DNA from: Pseudomonadota bacterium
GTDB lineage: Bacteria > Pseudomonadota > Gammaproteobacteria > Burkholderiales > Burkholderiaceae_B
Reading direction: 5' to 3'
NCBI GenBank assembly: GCA_023437255.1
Contig: JAEZGR010000086.1
Location: 1-9,423, forward strand
DNA: 9,423 bases
Below are positions 1-8,312 of the stretch, one piece after another. Position 1 is the first letter of the stretch. Every line of letters starts with the position of its first letter. A model generated the notes under the pieces. The model had not been told where the DNA came from, searched no databases, and saw only the letters and a program-made list of their open reading frames with translations. The position numbers and the translations under genes are program-made.

Positions 1-489
1 GTCATCTATCCCCTGTGCAAGCGCTTCACCAACTGGCCGCAGGTGGTGCTGGGCATCGCCTTCAACTGGGGCATGCTCATGGCATGGTCCGACACCCGCG
101 ATGTGGTGCCGCTGGCCGCCTGGGCCATGTGGCTCGGCGCCGTGCTCTGGCAGGTGGGGTACGACTCGATCTACGCCTACGTCGACATGCGCGACGATGC
201 GCGCCTGGGACTGCACTCGACCGCCATGCGGTTCCGTGACCGGGGCAAGCTGTGGATCAGCGGCTTCTACGTCGCCACCGTGCTGCTCTGGCTGTATGCG
301 GGCGTCGGCATGGCCATGGACTGGCCTTATTACGTCGTGCTCGCCGCCATCGCGGTGCATTTCACCTGGCAGATGTCGGTCTTCAGCATTCAGCGCCCCG
401 ACCGCAGCTTCATGCTGTTCCGCTCCAACATGGCGGTGGGCGTCATGATGGTGGTGGCCGCGCTGGCGGGCACTGTGCTGCCATTCTGA
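1..489 (+). CDS. ubiA: 4-hydroxybenzoate polyprenyltransferase UbiA, C-terminal part (5' end outside window)
   Basis: This membrane enzyme attaches a polyprenyl chain to 4-hydroxybenzoate, the second committed step of ubiquinone synthesis. The reading frame is open from the first base, so the N-terminal part, with the first Asp-rich motif, is missing. What remains begins with a YPLCKRFTNWPQVVLG stretch typical of UbiA. The second Asp-rich site follows at bases 169-213: YDSIYAYVD then MRDDARLGLHSTA, with the DxxxD pair at 184-186 and 196-198 that binds the Mg-diphosphate of the prenyl donor. Three or four hydrophobic segments follow (about 253-357 and 429-486), as expected for the C-terminal helices. 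The protein ends at a TGA. Other UbiA-superfamily members (heme O synthase, chlorophyll synthase) are less likely given the YD-YA-VD-DD-GL-STA pattern. The next gene starts 95 bases downstream and need not be in the same pathway. Confidence 0.9.
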   Translation, partial: VIYPLCKRFTNWPQVVLGIAFNWGMLMAWSDTRDVVPLAAWAMWLGAVLWQVGYDSIYAYVDMRDDARLGLHSTAMRFRDRGKLWISGFYVATVLLWLYAGVGMAMDWPYYVVLAAIAVHFTWQMSVFSIQRPDRSFMLFRSNMAVGVMMVVAALAGTVLPF

Positions 490-584
490 CCCACCTGCCG
501 CACCGCAGTTCTCCGATTTCCTATGGCAGGAAGCCGCAAACGCGTGCGAAAATTCCTGCAACGCCTCGACAAGGATTCTGACAG
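490..584 (+). other. ubiA-antiporter gap with three alternating complementary segments
   Basis: This 95-base gap has no clear sigma-70 promoter. It contains TTCCT (518-522), AGGAA (528-532, within GCAGGAA 526-532) and TTCCTGC (553-559). The middle segment can pair with either flank: 5 bp with a 5-base loop, or 7 bp with a 20-base loop. No T-run follows either hairpin, so neither looks like a normal intrinsic terminator. The ribosome-binding site of the next gene is AAGGA at 571-575. Confidence 0.3.
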
Positions 585-1844
585 ATGACCGGATTCATCG
601 AATACCTAGCCACTGCGCTTTTTGCACTCGCCGTCATCCATACCTTTTCGGTTCCGGTTTTTGCCCGATTGGCCAACAAGGGTGGTCCGCACGCAGGCAT
701 GTGGCACTTGTTGTCCGAGGTTGAAGCGGTGTTCGGCGTCTGGGCGGCGGTGCTGGTGGCCTGCATGGTGCTGTTTTCCGGCGTGGGTTCGGCTGTGGCG
801 TACGTTGATTCCGCCAATTTCACCGAGCCGGCGTTCGTGTTCGCCATCATGGTGGTGGCGGCCAGCCGCCCCATCATCGAACTCGTCAATATCCTGGTAA
901 AGGCGATTGCCCGCGTGTTGCCGATGCGCCGCGAGCTGGCCATGTACTTCACCATATTGTCGATCGTGCCGCTGGCGGGGTCATTCATCACCGAGCCCGC
1001 GGCCATGACGCTGGCTGCACTGTTGCTGCGCGATGCCTATTTCCAGCGCTCCGAGCAAGCGGGCTTCAAGTACCTCACGATCGGCGTGCTGTTCGTGAAC
1101 GTGTCGATTGGCGGGGTGCTGACCGCCTATGCGGCGCCGCCCGTGCTTATGGTGGCATCCACGTTTGGGTGGGACACCGCCTACATGGCCACTCACTTCG
1201 GCTGGCGCGCGGTAGTGGCTGTCTTCATCAGTGCCTCGGCCGTCACGTTGGTCTGCCGCAAGCATCTTCTCGACGGCACGATCGGGCCCGTTGAATCCGC
1301 CGATCGCCGTCCGCCCGTGCCGCCCGTTTTCATGGCGATCCACGTCGCCTTCCTGATCGCCATTGTGCTGGCAGCGCACCATATTTCCATCTTCATGGGT
1401 CTGCTGGTGCTGTTCGTGGGCTTTGCCCATGCCTATAGCCGCCATCAGAATCCCCTGCTCATCCGCGAAGGCCTCATGGTCGGCTTCTTCCTGGCGGGCC
1501 TGGTGGTGCTGGGCGGTCTGCAAAAATGGTGGCTGCAAGACCTGCTGGGCGGGCTCTCGCCGGTCGTGTTGTACTGGGGAGCCACCGCGCTTACCGCCAT
1601 CACCGACAACGCGGCGCTTACCTACCTGGGCTCGCTGGTCGAAGGCACCAGCGAAATCTGGCGCTACATGCTGGTGGCCGGTGCCGTCACGGGCGGCGGC
1701 CTGACCGTGATCGCCAATGCGCCGAACCCCGCTGGTTTTTCTATTCTCAAGTCCTGCTTCCCCGATGGCGCCATTTCGCCGCTCAAGCTGCTGGGGGCCG
1801 CCTTGCCGCCCACGCTGGTGGCCGCGGTACTGTTCCTGATCTGA
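585..1844 (+). CDS. Putative Na+/H+ antiporter, Na_H_antiport_3-like membrane protein
   Basis: A 419-residue, strongly hydrophobic inner-membrane protein with roughly eleven or twelve predicted spanning segments. It resembles the family annotated as putative Na+/H+ antiporter (Na_H_antiport_3), related in style to the NhaD/ArsB/CitM ion transporters. Features seen are SFITEPAAM around residues 133-141 (Glu137-Pro138 in a membrane segment), an ITDNAAL motif with Asp341-Asn342, and a Gly-rich GGGLTVIANAPNP stretch at 370-382. Paired polar breaks like these form the ion site in that superfamily. Hydrophilic loops lie near residues 224-246 (RKHLLDG to RRPPVPP) and 282-296. The start is an ATG with AAGGA nine bases upstream. 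Substrate and direction of transport are not shown by the sequence, and the family name rests on limited experimental work. It appears to be a single-gene unit between ubiA and the zinc-ribbon gene. Confidence 0.8.
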   Translation: MTGFIEYLATALFALAVIHTFSVPVFARLANKGGPHAGMWHLLSEVEAVFGVWAAVLVACMVLFSGVGSAVAYVDSANFTEPAFVFAIMVVAASRPIIELVNILVKAIARVLPMRRELAMYFTILSIVPLAGSFITEPAAMTLAALLLRDAYFQRSEQAGFKYLTIGVLFVNVSIGGVLTAYAAPPVLMVASTFGWDTAYMATHFGWRAVVAVFISASAVTLVCRKHLLDGTIGPVESADRRPPVPPVFMAIHVAFLIAIVLAAHHISIFMGLLVLFVGFAHAYSRHQNPLLIREGLMVGFFLAGLVVLGGLQKWWLQDLLGGLSPVVLYWGATALTAITDNAALTYLGSLVEGTSEIWRYMLVAGAVTGGGLTVIANAPNPAGFSILKSCFPDGAISPLKLLGAALPPTLVAAVLFLI

Positions 1845-1850
1845 GCCACC

Positions 1851-1868
1851 GGGCCCGGTAACGGGCCC
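1851..1868 (+). terminator. GC-rich hairpin after the antiporter gene, possible terminator
   Basis: GGGCCCG (1851-1857), loop GTAA, CGGGCCC (1862-1868) makes a perfect 7-bp stem with a tetraloop, seven bases after the antiporter stop codon. No T-run follows on either strand (the + strand continues GATCGGCAAAAAGG), so it is not a textbook intrinsic terminator. It could still pause RNA polymerase or protect the 3' end of the mRNA. Confidence 0.4.
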
Positions 1869-1883
1869 GATCGGCAAAAAGGT

Positions 1884-1889
1884 TAAAAT
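1884..1889 (+). promoter_or_regulatory. Possible -10 element for the zinc-ribbon gene
   Basis: TAAAAT (5 of 6 matches to TATAAT) within GGTTAAAATCTGC, in the 118-base gap before the zinc-ribbon gene. No good -35 lies 16-18 bases upstream, where the GC hairpin sits. It is the only AT-rich candidate in the gap apart from the TTTTTTA run at 1941-1947, which is too near the start codon. Confidence 0.3.
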
Positions 1890-1962
1890 CTGCAGGTTAT
1901 TCGGCGGCCGTACCTTGCGGCGGCCGCGTATTCGTTGTCCTTTTTTATCGGGATCAATTGTC

Positions 1963-2238
1963 GTGCCTATCTACGCTTATAAGTGCAGCGCCTGCAATCA
2001 CGCGCAGGATGTGCTTCAGAAGATGTCGGATCCGGTCCTTACGGTCTGCCCCGAGTGCAAGCAGAACACCTATGAAAAGCAGGTGACTGCTGCCGGGTTC
2101 CAGCTCAAGGGGTCGGGCTGGTACGTCACCGACTTTCGCAACAACGGTTCGGGCAAGTCCGGCGGTTCGGCGGCGTCCGAAAGCAGTACCTCGGCTTCGG
2201 GCGGCAGCTCGACTGCGGCCCCGGCGGCGGCTTCCTGA
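1963..2238 (+). CDS. FmdB-family zinc-ribbon protein
   Basis: A 91-residue protein that begins MPIYAYKCSACNHAQDV, the hallmark N-terminus of the FmdB/CxxC putative regulatory family. Two CxxC knuckles, Cys8-Cys11 and Cys29-Cys32, should bind one zinc ion. The conserved GFQLKGSGWYVTDF segment follows, and the last 30 or so residues are a low-complexity Ser/Gly/Ala tail that is probably disordered. I chose the GTG at 1963 because family members start exactly here (MPxYxY) and a GGGA lies about nine bases upstream. An upstream TTG at 1915 would add 16 residues unlike the family. Its role is unknown; FmdB itself was named from a formamidase gene cluster as a proposed regulator, and family members often sit beside aspS in betaproteobacteria, as here. 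Confidence 0.88.
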   Translation: MPIYAYKCSACNHAQDVLQKMSDPVLTVCPECKQNTYEKQVTAAGFQLKGSGWYVTDFRNNGSGKSGGSAASESSTSASGGSSTAAPAAAS

Positions 2239-2246
2239 TCAGCGAG

Positions 2247-2286
2247 CGGCACGCGTGCGCGCCACTGATGCAGGCGCCGCGTGCCG
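2247..2286 (+). repeat. Bulged 14-bp hairpin between the zinc-ribbon gene and aspS
   Basis: An outer stem pairs CGGCACGCG (2247-2255) with CGCGTGCCG (2278-2286), nine perfect base pairs. An inner stem pairs GCGCC (2259-2263) with GGCGC (2273-2277). Only a 3-base bulge on the left and a 9-base loop are unpaired. It starts eight bases after the zinc-ribbon stop. No T-run follows, so termination is uncertain. It could be a Rho-independent-like pause, a Rho-associated 3' end, or part of an aspS leader. Confidence 0.45.
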
Positions 2287-2292
2287 GTCGGC

Positions 2293-2320
2293 TTGGCAGC
2301 CAGGCCCCACACACTACAGA
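2293..2320 (+). promoter_or_regulatory. Candidate sigma-70 promoter for aspS
   Basis: TTGGCA (2293-2298; 5 of 6 matches to TTGACA), a 16-base spacer and TACAGA (2315-2320; 4 of 6 matches to TATAAT). Transcription would begin near 2327, giving a short leader of about 17 bases that contains only the GGAG ribosome-binding site at 2331-2334. It is judged by eye; the short leader and weak -10 keep confidence low. Confidence 0.35.
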
Positions 2321-2343
2321 ATCTTTATACGGAGTATTCCTTG

Positions 2344-4134
2344 ATGCGTACCTGCTACACGGGCGAGGTCAGCAAAACCCACCTGGGCCAAACCGTAACC
2401 CTATTCGGTTGGGTGCACCGGCGCCGCGACCACGGTGGCGTCATCTTCATCGACCTTCGCGACCGCGCGGGCCTGGCCCAGGTCGTGGTTGACCCCGACA
2501 ATGCTGAAGCCTTTGCCATTGCCGAACGCATCCGCAACGAATTCTGCGTGCGCGTCACAGGCCTGGTGCGCGAACGCCCCGAAGGAACGATCAACCCTGA
2601 GCTGGCCTCCGGTGAGATCGAGATCCTTTGCCGCGAGATCGAGATCCTGAACGCCTCGGTCACGCCGCCCTTCCAGCTCGACGACGACAATCTGTCCGAG
2701 ACCACGCGTCTCACGCACCGTGTGCTCGATCTGCGCCGCCCGCAGATGCAACGCAACCTGATGCTGCGCTATCGCGTGGCGATCGAGGTGCGCAAATACC
2801 TCGACCAGTTGGGTTTTGTCGACATCGAGACCCCCATGCTCACCAAGAGCACGCCCGAAGGCGCACGCGATTACCTCGTGCCCTCGCGCGTGAACGCCGG
2901 TGAATTCTTCGCGCTGCCGCAGTCGCCCCAGCTCTTCAAGCAGATGCTGATGGTGGCGGGTTTCGATCGTTACTACCAGATCACCAAGTGCTTCCGCGAC
3001 GAAGACCTGCGCGCCGATCGTCAGCCCGAATTCACCCAGATCGACTGCGAAACCTCCTTCCTGAACGAAGAAGAGATCCGCGCCCTGTTCGAAGGCATGC
3101 TGCGCCATGTGTTCAAGTCGGTGCAGCAGGTCGAACTGCCCGAGTCCTTCCCCACCATGAGCTGGGGCGAGGCCATGCGCCGCTTCGGTTCCGACAAGCC
3201 CGACCTGCGCGTCAAGCTTGAGTTCGTCGACGTCGACGACCTCATGAAAGACGTCGACTTCAAGGTGTTTGCCGGCCCCGCCAACGACCCGGCCTCCCGC
3301 GTGGTCGCCCTGCGCGTGCCCGGTGGCGCCGCCCTGACCCGTAGCGAAATCGACAGCTACACGCAGTTCGTCGGCATCTATGGTGCGCGCGGTCTGGCCT
3401 ACATCAAGGTCAACGACGCCTCGGCGCTGCCCGAAGGCCTGCAGTCGCCCATCGTCAAGAACATCCACCTCGACGCGCTCAAGGGCGTGATCGAGCGCAC
3501 GGGCGCCCAGAACGGCGACCTGATCTTCTTTGGCGCAGACAAGGCCAAGGTGGTCAACGACGCAATCGGCGCACTACGCGTCAAGATCGGCCACAGCGAA
3601 TTCGGGCGCGAACACGGCCTGTTCGAAGCCGGCTGGAAGCCGCTGTGGGTCGTCGACTTCCCCATGTTCGAGTATGACGAACAGGAAGGCCGCTACTTTG
3701 CCGCCCACCACCCGTTCACCAGCCCCAAGGACGGCCACGAAGACCTGCTCGAGACCGATCCCGCACAGGCGCTCGCGAAGGCGTACGACATTGTGCTCAA
3801 CGGCTGGGAAATCGGCGGCGGTTCGGTGCGTATCCACCGTGCCGATGTCCAGAGCAAGGTGTTTGGTGCGCTGAACATTGGCGAAGAAGAGGCCCGCGAG
3901 AAATTCGGCTTCCTGCTCGACGCGCTGCAGTACGGTGCGCCGCCTCATGGCGGTATCGCCTTCGGTCTCGACCGTCTGGTCACCATGATGGCCGGCGCCG
4001 ACTCGATCCGTGACGTCATCGCCTTCCCGAAGACCCAGCGGGCACAGTGTCTGCTTACTCAGGCCCCGTCGCCCGTCGACGAGAAGCAGCTCAGGGAACT
4101 GCATATCAGGCTGCGCAAGACCGAAGTTCAATAA
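2344..4134 (+). CDS. aspS: Aspartate--tRNA ligase, predicted non-discriminating (Asp/Asn) type
   Basis: A 596-residue cytoplasmic class II synthetase that charges tRNA with aspartate using ATP. The N-terminal OB-fold anticodon domain (about 1-105) is followed by the catalytic core, with QSPQLFKQ (193-200) and motif 2 [18 protein letters not shown] (217-234, Arg218 contacting ATP). A GAD insertion domain sits in the middle (about 285-415). Motif 3 ends in GLDR (541-544). The length fits bacterial AspRS. His30 (RRRDHGG) and Gly81 (RPEGTIN) match the residues linked to relaxed tRNA choice in the Pseudomonas aeruginosa enzyme (His31, Gly82), where E. coli has Leu and Lys. It probably also makes Asp-tRNA(Asn) for conversion by GatCAB. 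The ATG at 2344 is chosen because GGAG lies nine bases upstream and family members begin here; an in-frame GTG at 2281 falls inside the upstream hairpin. Its stop codon overlaps the ribosome-binding site of the next gene. Confidence 0.97.
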   Translation: MRTCYTGEVSKTHLGQTVTLFGWVHRRRDHGGVIFIDLRDRAGLAQVVVDPDNAEAFAIAERIRNEFCVRVTGLVRERPEGTINPELASGEIEILCREIEILNASVTPPFQLDDDNLSETTRLTHRVLDLRRPQMQRNLMLRYRVAIEVRKYLDQLGFVDIETPMLTKSTPEGARDYLVPSRVNAGEFFALPQSPQLFKQMLMVAGFDRYYQITKCFRDEDLRADRQPEFTQIDCETSFLNEEEIRALFEGMLRHVFKSVQQVELPESFPTMSWGEAMRRFGSDKPDLRVKLEFVDVDDLMKDVDFKVFAGPANDPASRVVALRVPGGAALTRSEIDSYTQFVGIYGARGLAYIKVNDASALPEGLQSPIVKNIHLDALKGVIERTGAQNGDLIFFGADKAKVVNDAIGALRVKIGHSEFGREHGLFEAGWKPLWVVDFPMFEYDEQEGRYFAAHHPFTSPKDGHEDLLETDPAQALAKAYDIVLNGWEIGGGSVRIHRADVQSKVFGALNIGEEEAREKFGFLLDALQYGAPPHGGIAFGLDRLVTMMAGADSIRDVIAFPKTQRAQCLLTQAPSPVDEKQLRELHIRLRKTEVQ

Positions 4135-4148
4135 GGAGCCCGATACCA

Positions 4149-5000
4149 GTGACAGTCCTCAGGGTCGTCAGCTACAACATTCACAAGGGTCGCTCGGCGA
4201 CGGGCACCCGTGAGTCGCTGACGGTATTGCGTCTGGGGCTGTACAACCTGCGGCCGGATCTGCTCTTCCTGCAGGAAGTGCAGGGCCGCAACGAGCGGCG
4301 CTCCAATCTCGACGGCCAGCACGAATCGCTGGCCGCCGTCTTGAACATGCAGGTGGCCTACGGGTGCAACGCGGTGCGCGCGCACACCGATCATGGCAAC
4401 GCGCTGCTTTCGCGTTTTCCCATACTCCAGTACGAGAACCAGGATGTCTCCGATCACCGCATGGAGCAGCGCGGTCTGCTGCATGCCGTGGTCGATATCA
4501 ACGAACCCCCCGTGCATTGCCTGGTCGTGCACCTGGGCCTCTTCGGGGGCGGGCGCTCGCGTCAGGTGGCGGCGCTGGTCGAGCGCATCAAGCGCCTCGT
4601 GCCCGACGACGATCCGGTACTGATCGCCGGCGACTTCAACGACTGGAACAACCGGCTCGCGCCGCTGTTCGTGCAGCAGCTGGGCCTGTACGAGGTCTTT
4701 GCCATCGCGCCGCAGGCGCGCGACCCTCGCATCCTGCGCGATTCGATGCGGCGACTGCGCGAAACGCTCATGCCGGCCAAGCCCAAGCCGCTCGCGCAGA
4801 AGGTGCACGAGTTGGGCGCCGACGGCATCGGCCGCCTCACACCGCCGCCGCGCACTTTCCCCGCCGCCTTCCCCTGGCTGCGTCTCGACCGCATCTATCA
4901 GCGGGGCTTCGCGGTGCGCAGTGCGCGCGTGCTGCATGGTGCCCCCTGGCGACAGATTTCCGATCACGCGCCGCTCTTCGCGGAATTGGAGCTGCCATGA
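4149..5000 (+). CDS. Endonuclease/exonuclease/phosphatase (EEP) family protein, YbhP-like
   Basis: A 283-residue member of the EEP fold (DNase I / AP endonuclease / inositol polyphosphatase). All expected metal and catalytic motifs are seen: SYNIHKG (Asn10), FLQEV (metal-binding Glu43), HGNALLSRFPI, HLGLF, AGDFNDW (Asp162, Asn164) and SDHAPLF (Asp272, His273). The active site looks intact, but the substrate (nucleic acid, phospholipid head group or inositol phosphate) cannot be read from these motifs. No signal peptide is evident. The GTG start at 4149 is supported by AAGGAG at 4133-4138, ten bases upstream and overlapping the aspS stop, so it is likely co-transcribed with aspS. The next gene is a ClsB-type cardiolipin synthase, the same pairing as ybhP with clsB (ybhO) in E. 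coli. A lipid-related or membrane-linked role is therefore plausible but not shown. Confidence 0.9.
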   Translation: MTVLRVVSYNIHKGRSATGTRESLTVLRLGLYNLRPDLLFLQEVQGRNERRSNLDGQHESLAAVLNMQVAYGCNAVRAHTDHGNALLSRFPILQYENQDVSDHRMEQRGLLHAVVDINEPPVHCLVVHLGLFGGGRSRQVAALVERIKRLVPDDDPVLIAGDFNDWNNRLAPLFVQQLGLYEVFAIAPQARDPRILRDSMRRLRETLMPAKPKPLAQKVHELGADGIGRLTPPPRTFPAAFPWLRLDRIYQRGFAVRSARVLHGAPWRQISDHAPLFAELELP

Positions 5001-5027
5001 AGACTCCCGTGGCAAAGGGTCGCGTTC

Positions 5028-6254
5028 ATGTCGGCGCGCCTTAAACTCAGGTGGCGCGAGGGCAATGCCATACGCCTGTTGCGTAATGGCGGCGAGTACT
5101 TCCCGGCGCTCATCGAGGCCATCAACGCGGCCGAGCTGTCGGTCCACCTAGAAACCTACATCTTCAATCTCGACGAAACCGGCCTGAAGGTCATCGACGC
5201 GCTCAAGCGCGCCCAGGCGCGCGGTGTGAAGGTGCGGGTGGTGATCGACGGATTCGGCTGCAGCGAGAACGCCTACGATGTCTGCGACCGTCTTTCCGAG
5301 GCCGGTATCCGGCATCGCATCTACCGGCCCGAGCCGCAGGGGCTGCGCCAGGCCCACTTCGATCTGCGCCGGCTGCGCCGCATGCACCGCAAGACCTGCG
5401 TGGTCGACGCCCGCGTGGGCTTCGTGGGCGGCATCAACGTGCTCGATGACCTCGAAGACGTACCCAACGACGGGCGCGGCCCGCGACCGCGTTTCGATTT
5501 TGCGGTGGAGTTGCGCGGGCCGCTGGTGGATGACCTGGTGCATGCCCAGAGCGCCCTGTGGCTGCGGATGAGCTGGCGGCGCACCGAAGACGAAGAGGGC
5601 TTTTACCGGCGCTTTCAGGGCTGGGGTGAGCGCCTGCGGGCCCGGCGCGAGGCGAAGCGCCGCCCGCGCGCGGAGGGCATGCGCGCCGCCCTTGTCTTGC
5701 GCGACAACCTGCGCTACCGGCAGCGCATCGAAGACGTGTACGTAGCGGCGATCTCTGCGGCACGGCATGATGTGCTGATCGCCAACGCCTATTTCTTTCC
5801 GGGCCGGCGCCTGCGCAAGGCCCTGCGCAAGGCGGCCCGCCGGGGCGTGAAGGTGAGGCTGCTGCTGCAGGGGCGCGCAGAATACGCCATGCAGTATCGG
5901 GCGTGTCGTTACATGTACAACGACCTGTTGTCCGATGGGCTGGAAATCCACGAGTACATGGCGAGCTACCTGCACGCCAAGGTGGCGGTGATCGACAACT
6001 ACGCCATGGTGGGTTCGTCCAACCTCGACCCCTTCAGCCTGTTGCTGGCGCGAGAGGCCAATGTTTTCGTGGATGACGCCGGCTTTGCCGCCGAGCTCAA
6101 GGCGGCGCTCGAAGCCGAGATGAGCAGTGATTCGCGCGTCGTCACCGCCGAAGTGCTACGCAAGCGCAACCCGCTCGAGCGGGTGCTCGATGTCTTTTCG
6201 TACGGCATGTTGCGCTTCGGCGTGGCGATCACGGGCAAGTCGGCCGAGTACTGA
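5028..6254 (+). CDS. clsB: Cardiolipin synthase ClsB-type, phospholipase D family
   Basis: A 408-residue phospholipase D-superfamily protein with two intact HKD motifs: HRKTCVVD (His120, Lys122, Asp127) and HAKVAVID (His316, Lys318, Asp323). Each is followed by a Gly-Gly/Ser-Asn segment (VGGINVLDD and VGSSNLDPFS). The two histidines form the phosphatidyl-enzyme intermediate and acid/base pair that transfer a phosphatidyl group to make cardiolipin at the inner membrane. The N-terminus lacks the two membrane helices of ClsA, and the length is near that of E. coli ClsB (413). A basic stretch around residues 200-223 (RLRARREAKRRPR) may contact anionic lipid. The ATG at 5028 has AAAGGG eight bases upstream. 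The gap from the EEP gene is 27 bases, and the pair matches the ybhP-clsB arrangement. A ClsC-like or other PLD-type transferase is the main alternative. Confidence 0.9.
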   Translation: MSARLKLRWREGNAIRLLRNGGEYFPALIEAINAAELSVHLETYIFNLDETGLKVIDALKRAQARGVKVRVVIDGFGCSENAYDVCDRLSEAGIRHRIYRPEPQGLRQAHFDLRRLRRMHRKTCVVDARVGFVGGINVLDDLEDVPNDGRGPRPRFDFAVELRGPLVDDLVHAQSALWLRMSWRRTEDEEGFYRRFQGWGERLRARREAKRRPRAEGMRAALVLRDNLRYRQRIEDVYVAAISAARHDVLIANAYFFPGRRLRKALRKAARRGVKVRLLLQGRAEYAMQYRACRYMYNDLLSDGLEIHEYMASYLHAKVAVIDNYAMVGSSNLDPFSLLLAREANVFVDDAGFAAELKAALEAEMSSDSRVVTAEVLRKRNPLERVLDVFSYGMLRFGVAITGKSAEY

Positions 6255-6324
6255 TTGACCCATACGGTATCCTATGTCGGTTCGGGTTCGCTGAACCCTG
6301 CAATTGCGATGTATAGGAGAACAC
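6255..6324 (+). promoter_or_regulatory. Leader/control region of the formaldehyde operon with two dyads
   Basis: This 70-base gap holds TTGACC (6255-6260), which resembles a -35 box, though no convincing -10 follows at 16-18 bases. It also contains a short dyad ATAC-G-GTAT (6262-6270) and a tight hairpin, GGGTTC (6284-6289), loop GCT, GAACCC (6293-6298). Either dyad could be an operator for a formaldehyde- or glutathione-responsive regulator; the second could also be the end of the cls transcript, but it lacks a T-run. AGGAG at 6315-6319 serves the next gene. Confidence 0.35.
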
Positions 6325-7431
<1,107 letters not shown>

Positions 7432-7442
7432 CAGGAAGAGGA

Positions 7443-8297
7443 ATGACGACGGATACCCTTGAGGTCATCAGCCGCCATCGCTGCTTTGGCGGTACGCAGT
7501 ACTTCTACACGCATGCATCCAGCGCCATCGGCCTGCCCATGCGTTTTTCGGTGTTCGTGCCGCCGCAGGCAGAACAGGGCAGGGTGCCGGTGCTGTTTTA
7601 CCTGGCCGGACTCACCTGCACCGAAGAAACCTTCATGATCAAGGCCGGCGCGCAGCGGCGCGCCGCCGAGCTGGGACTCATGCTCGTCGCGCCCGACACC
7701 AGCCCCCGCGGTGCAGGCGTGCCGGGCGAAGACGACGACTGGGACTTCGGCACGGGGGCGGGCTTTTATCTCGACGCCACGCAGGAACCCTGGGCCAGGC
7801 ACTACCGCATGGAATCCTACGTGGCACGCGAACTGTTCGACATTGCCACGAGCCAATTGCCGGGCGATGCCGCGCGTGCGGGCCTATTCGGCCATTCGAT
7901 GGGCGGCCACGGCGCGTTGGTGCTTGCCCTGCGACATCGTGAACAGTACCGCTCGGTGTCGGCATTCGCACCCATTGCCAACCCGGTGAATTGCCTCTGG
8001 GGCCACAAGGCCTTTGGCGGCTATCTGGGCGAAGACCGCAGCGCCTGGGCACGGCACGATGCGTCGGAACTCATGGCCGCTGCGTCGAGTCCATACCCCG
8101 AAGGCATTCTGATCGACCAGGGCCTGGCCGACGGCTTCCTGGAGAACCAGCTGCACCCCCATGCCTTCGAGGCCGCCTGCCAGAAGGCGGGGCAGCCGCT
8201 CACGCTGCGTCGCCACGAAGGTTACGACCACGGCTACTACTTCATCAGCACGTTCATGGACGACCATCTGGCGTTCCATGCCGAGCGCCTGAAGTAG
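7443..8297 (+). CDS. fghA: S-formylglutathione hydrolase
   Basis: A 284-residue esterase-D-type alpha/beta hydrolase that splits S-formylglutathione to formate and glutathione, completing formaldehyde detoxification begun by the preceding dehydrogenase. The nucleophile elbow GHSMG is at 150-154 (Ser152). Asp230 (LADGFLENQL) and His263 (YDHGYYF) complete the catalytic triad. Cys59 in LAGLTCTEETF matches the conserved cysteine near the active site that makes these enzymes thiol-sensitive. The length is normal for the family (about 280). The ATG at 7443 has AGGA at 7433-7436, six bases upstream, and sits only 11 bases after the frmA stop, so the two are almost surely translated from one mRNA. 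The product formate could feed a formate dehydrogenase elsewhere; none is in this window. Confidence 0.96.
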   Translation: MTTDTLEVISRHRCFGGTQYFYTHASSAIGLPMRFSVFVPPQAEQGRVPVLFYLAGLTCTEETFMIKAGAQRRAAELGLMLVAPDTSPRGAGVPGEDDDWDFGTGAGFYLDATQEPWARHYRMESYVARELFDIATSQLPGDAARAGLFGHSMGGHGALVLALRHREQYRSVSAFAPIANPVNCLWGHKAFGGYLGEDRSAWARHDASELMAAASSPYPEGILIDQGLADGFLENQLHPHAFEAACQKAGQPLTLRRHEGYDHGYYFISTFMDDHLAFHAERLK

Positions 8298-8312
8298 GCT
8301 CCGCCACACGGG

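Noticed and set aside
981..1877. Long open frame on the - strand opposite the antiporter gene (298 codons)
   Set aside because: It is rich in Gly/Arg/His/Gln with no recognisable domain and lies opposite a clear membrane-protein gene. Long antisense frames are expected in GC-rich coding DNA.
2614..2648. Direct repeat GAGATCGAGATCCT twice, 21 bases apart, in aspS
   Set aside because: It encodes [12 protein letters not shown], and other AspRS proteins have a similar strand pattern there (IEVL..ELEVLN), so it is family structure plus codon choice, not a recent duplication.
2401..3468. 355-codon open frame on the - strand opposite aspS
   Set aside because: Its codons are the complement of well-conserved AspRS codons, and it shows no family motif. 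Treated as a shadow.
4128..5147. 339-codon open frame on the - strand opposite the EEP gene
   Set aside because: The + strand frame carries all EEP catalytic motifs; the - strand product has no recognisable fold.
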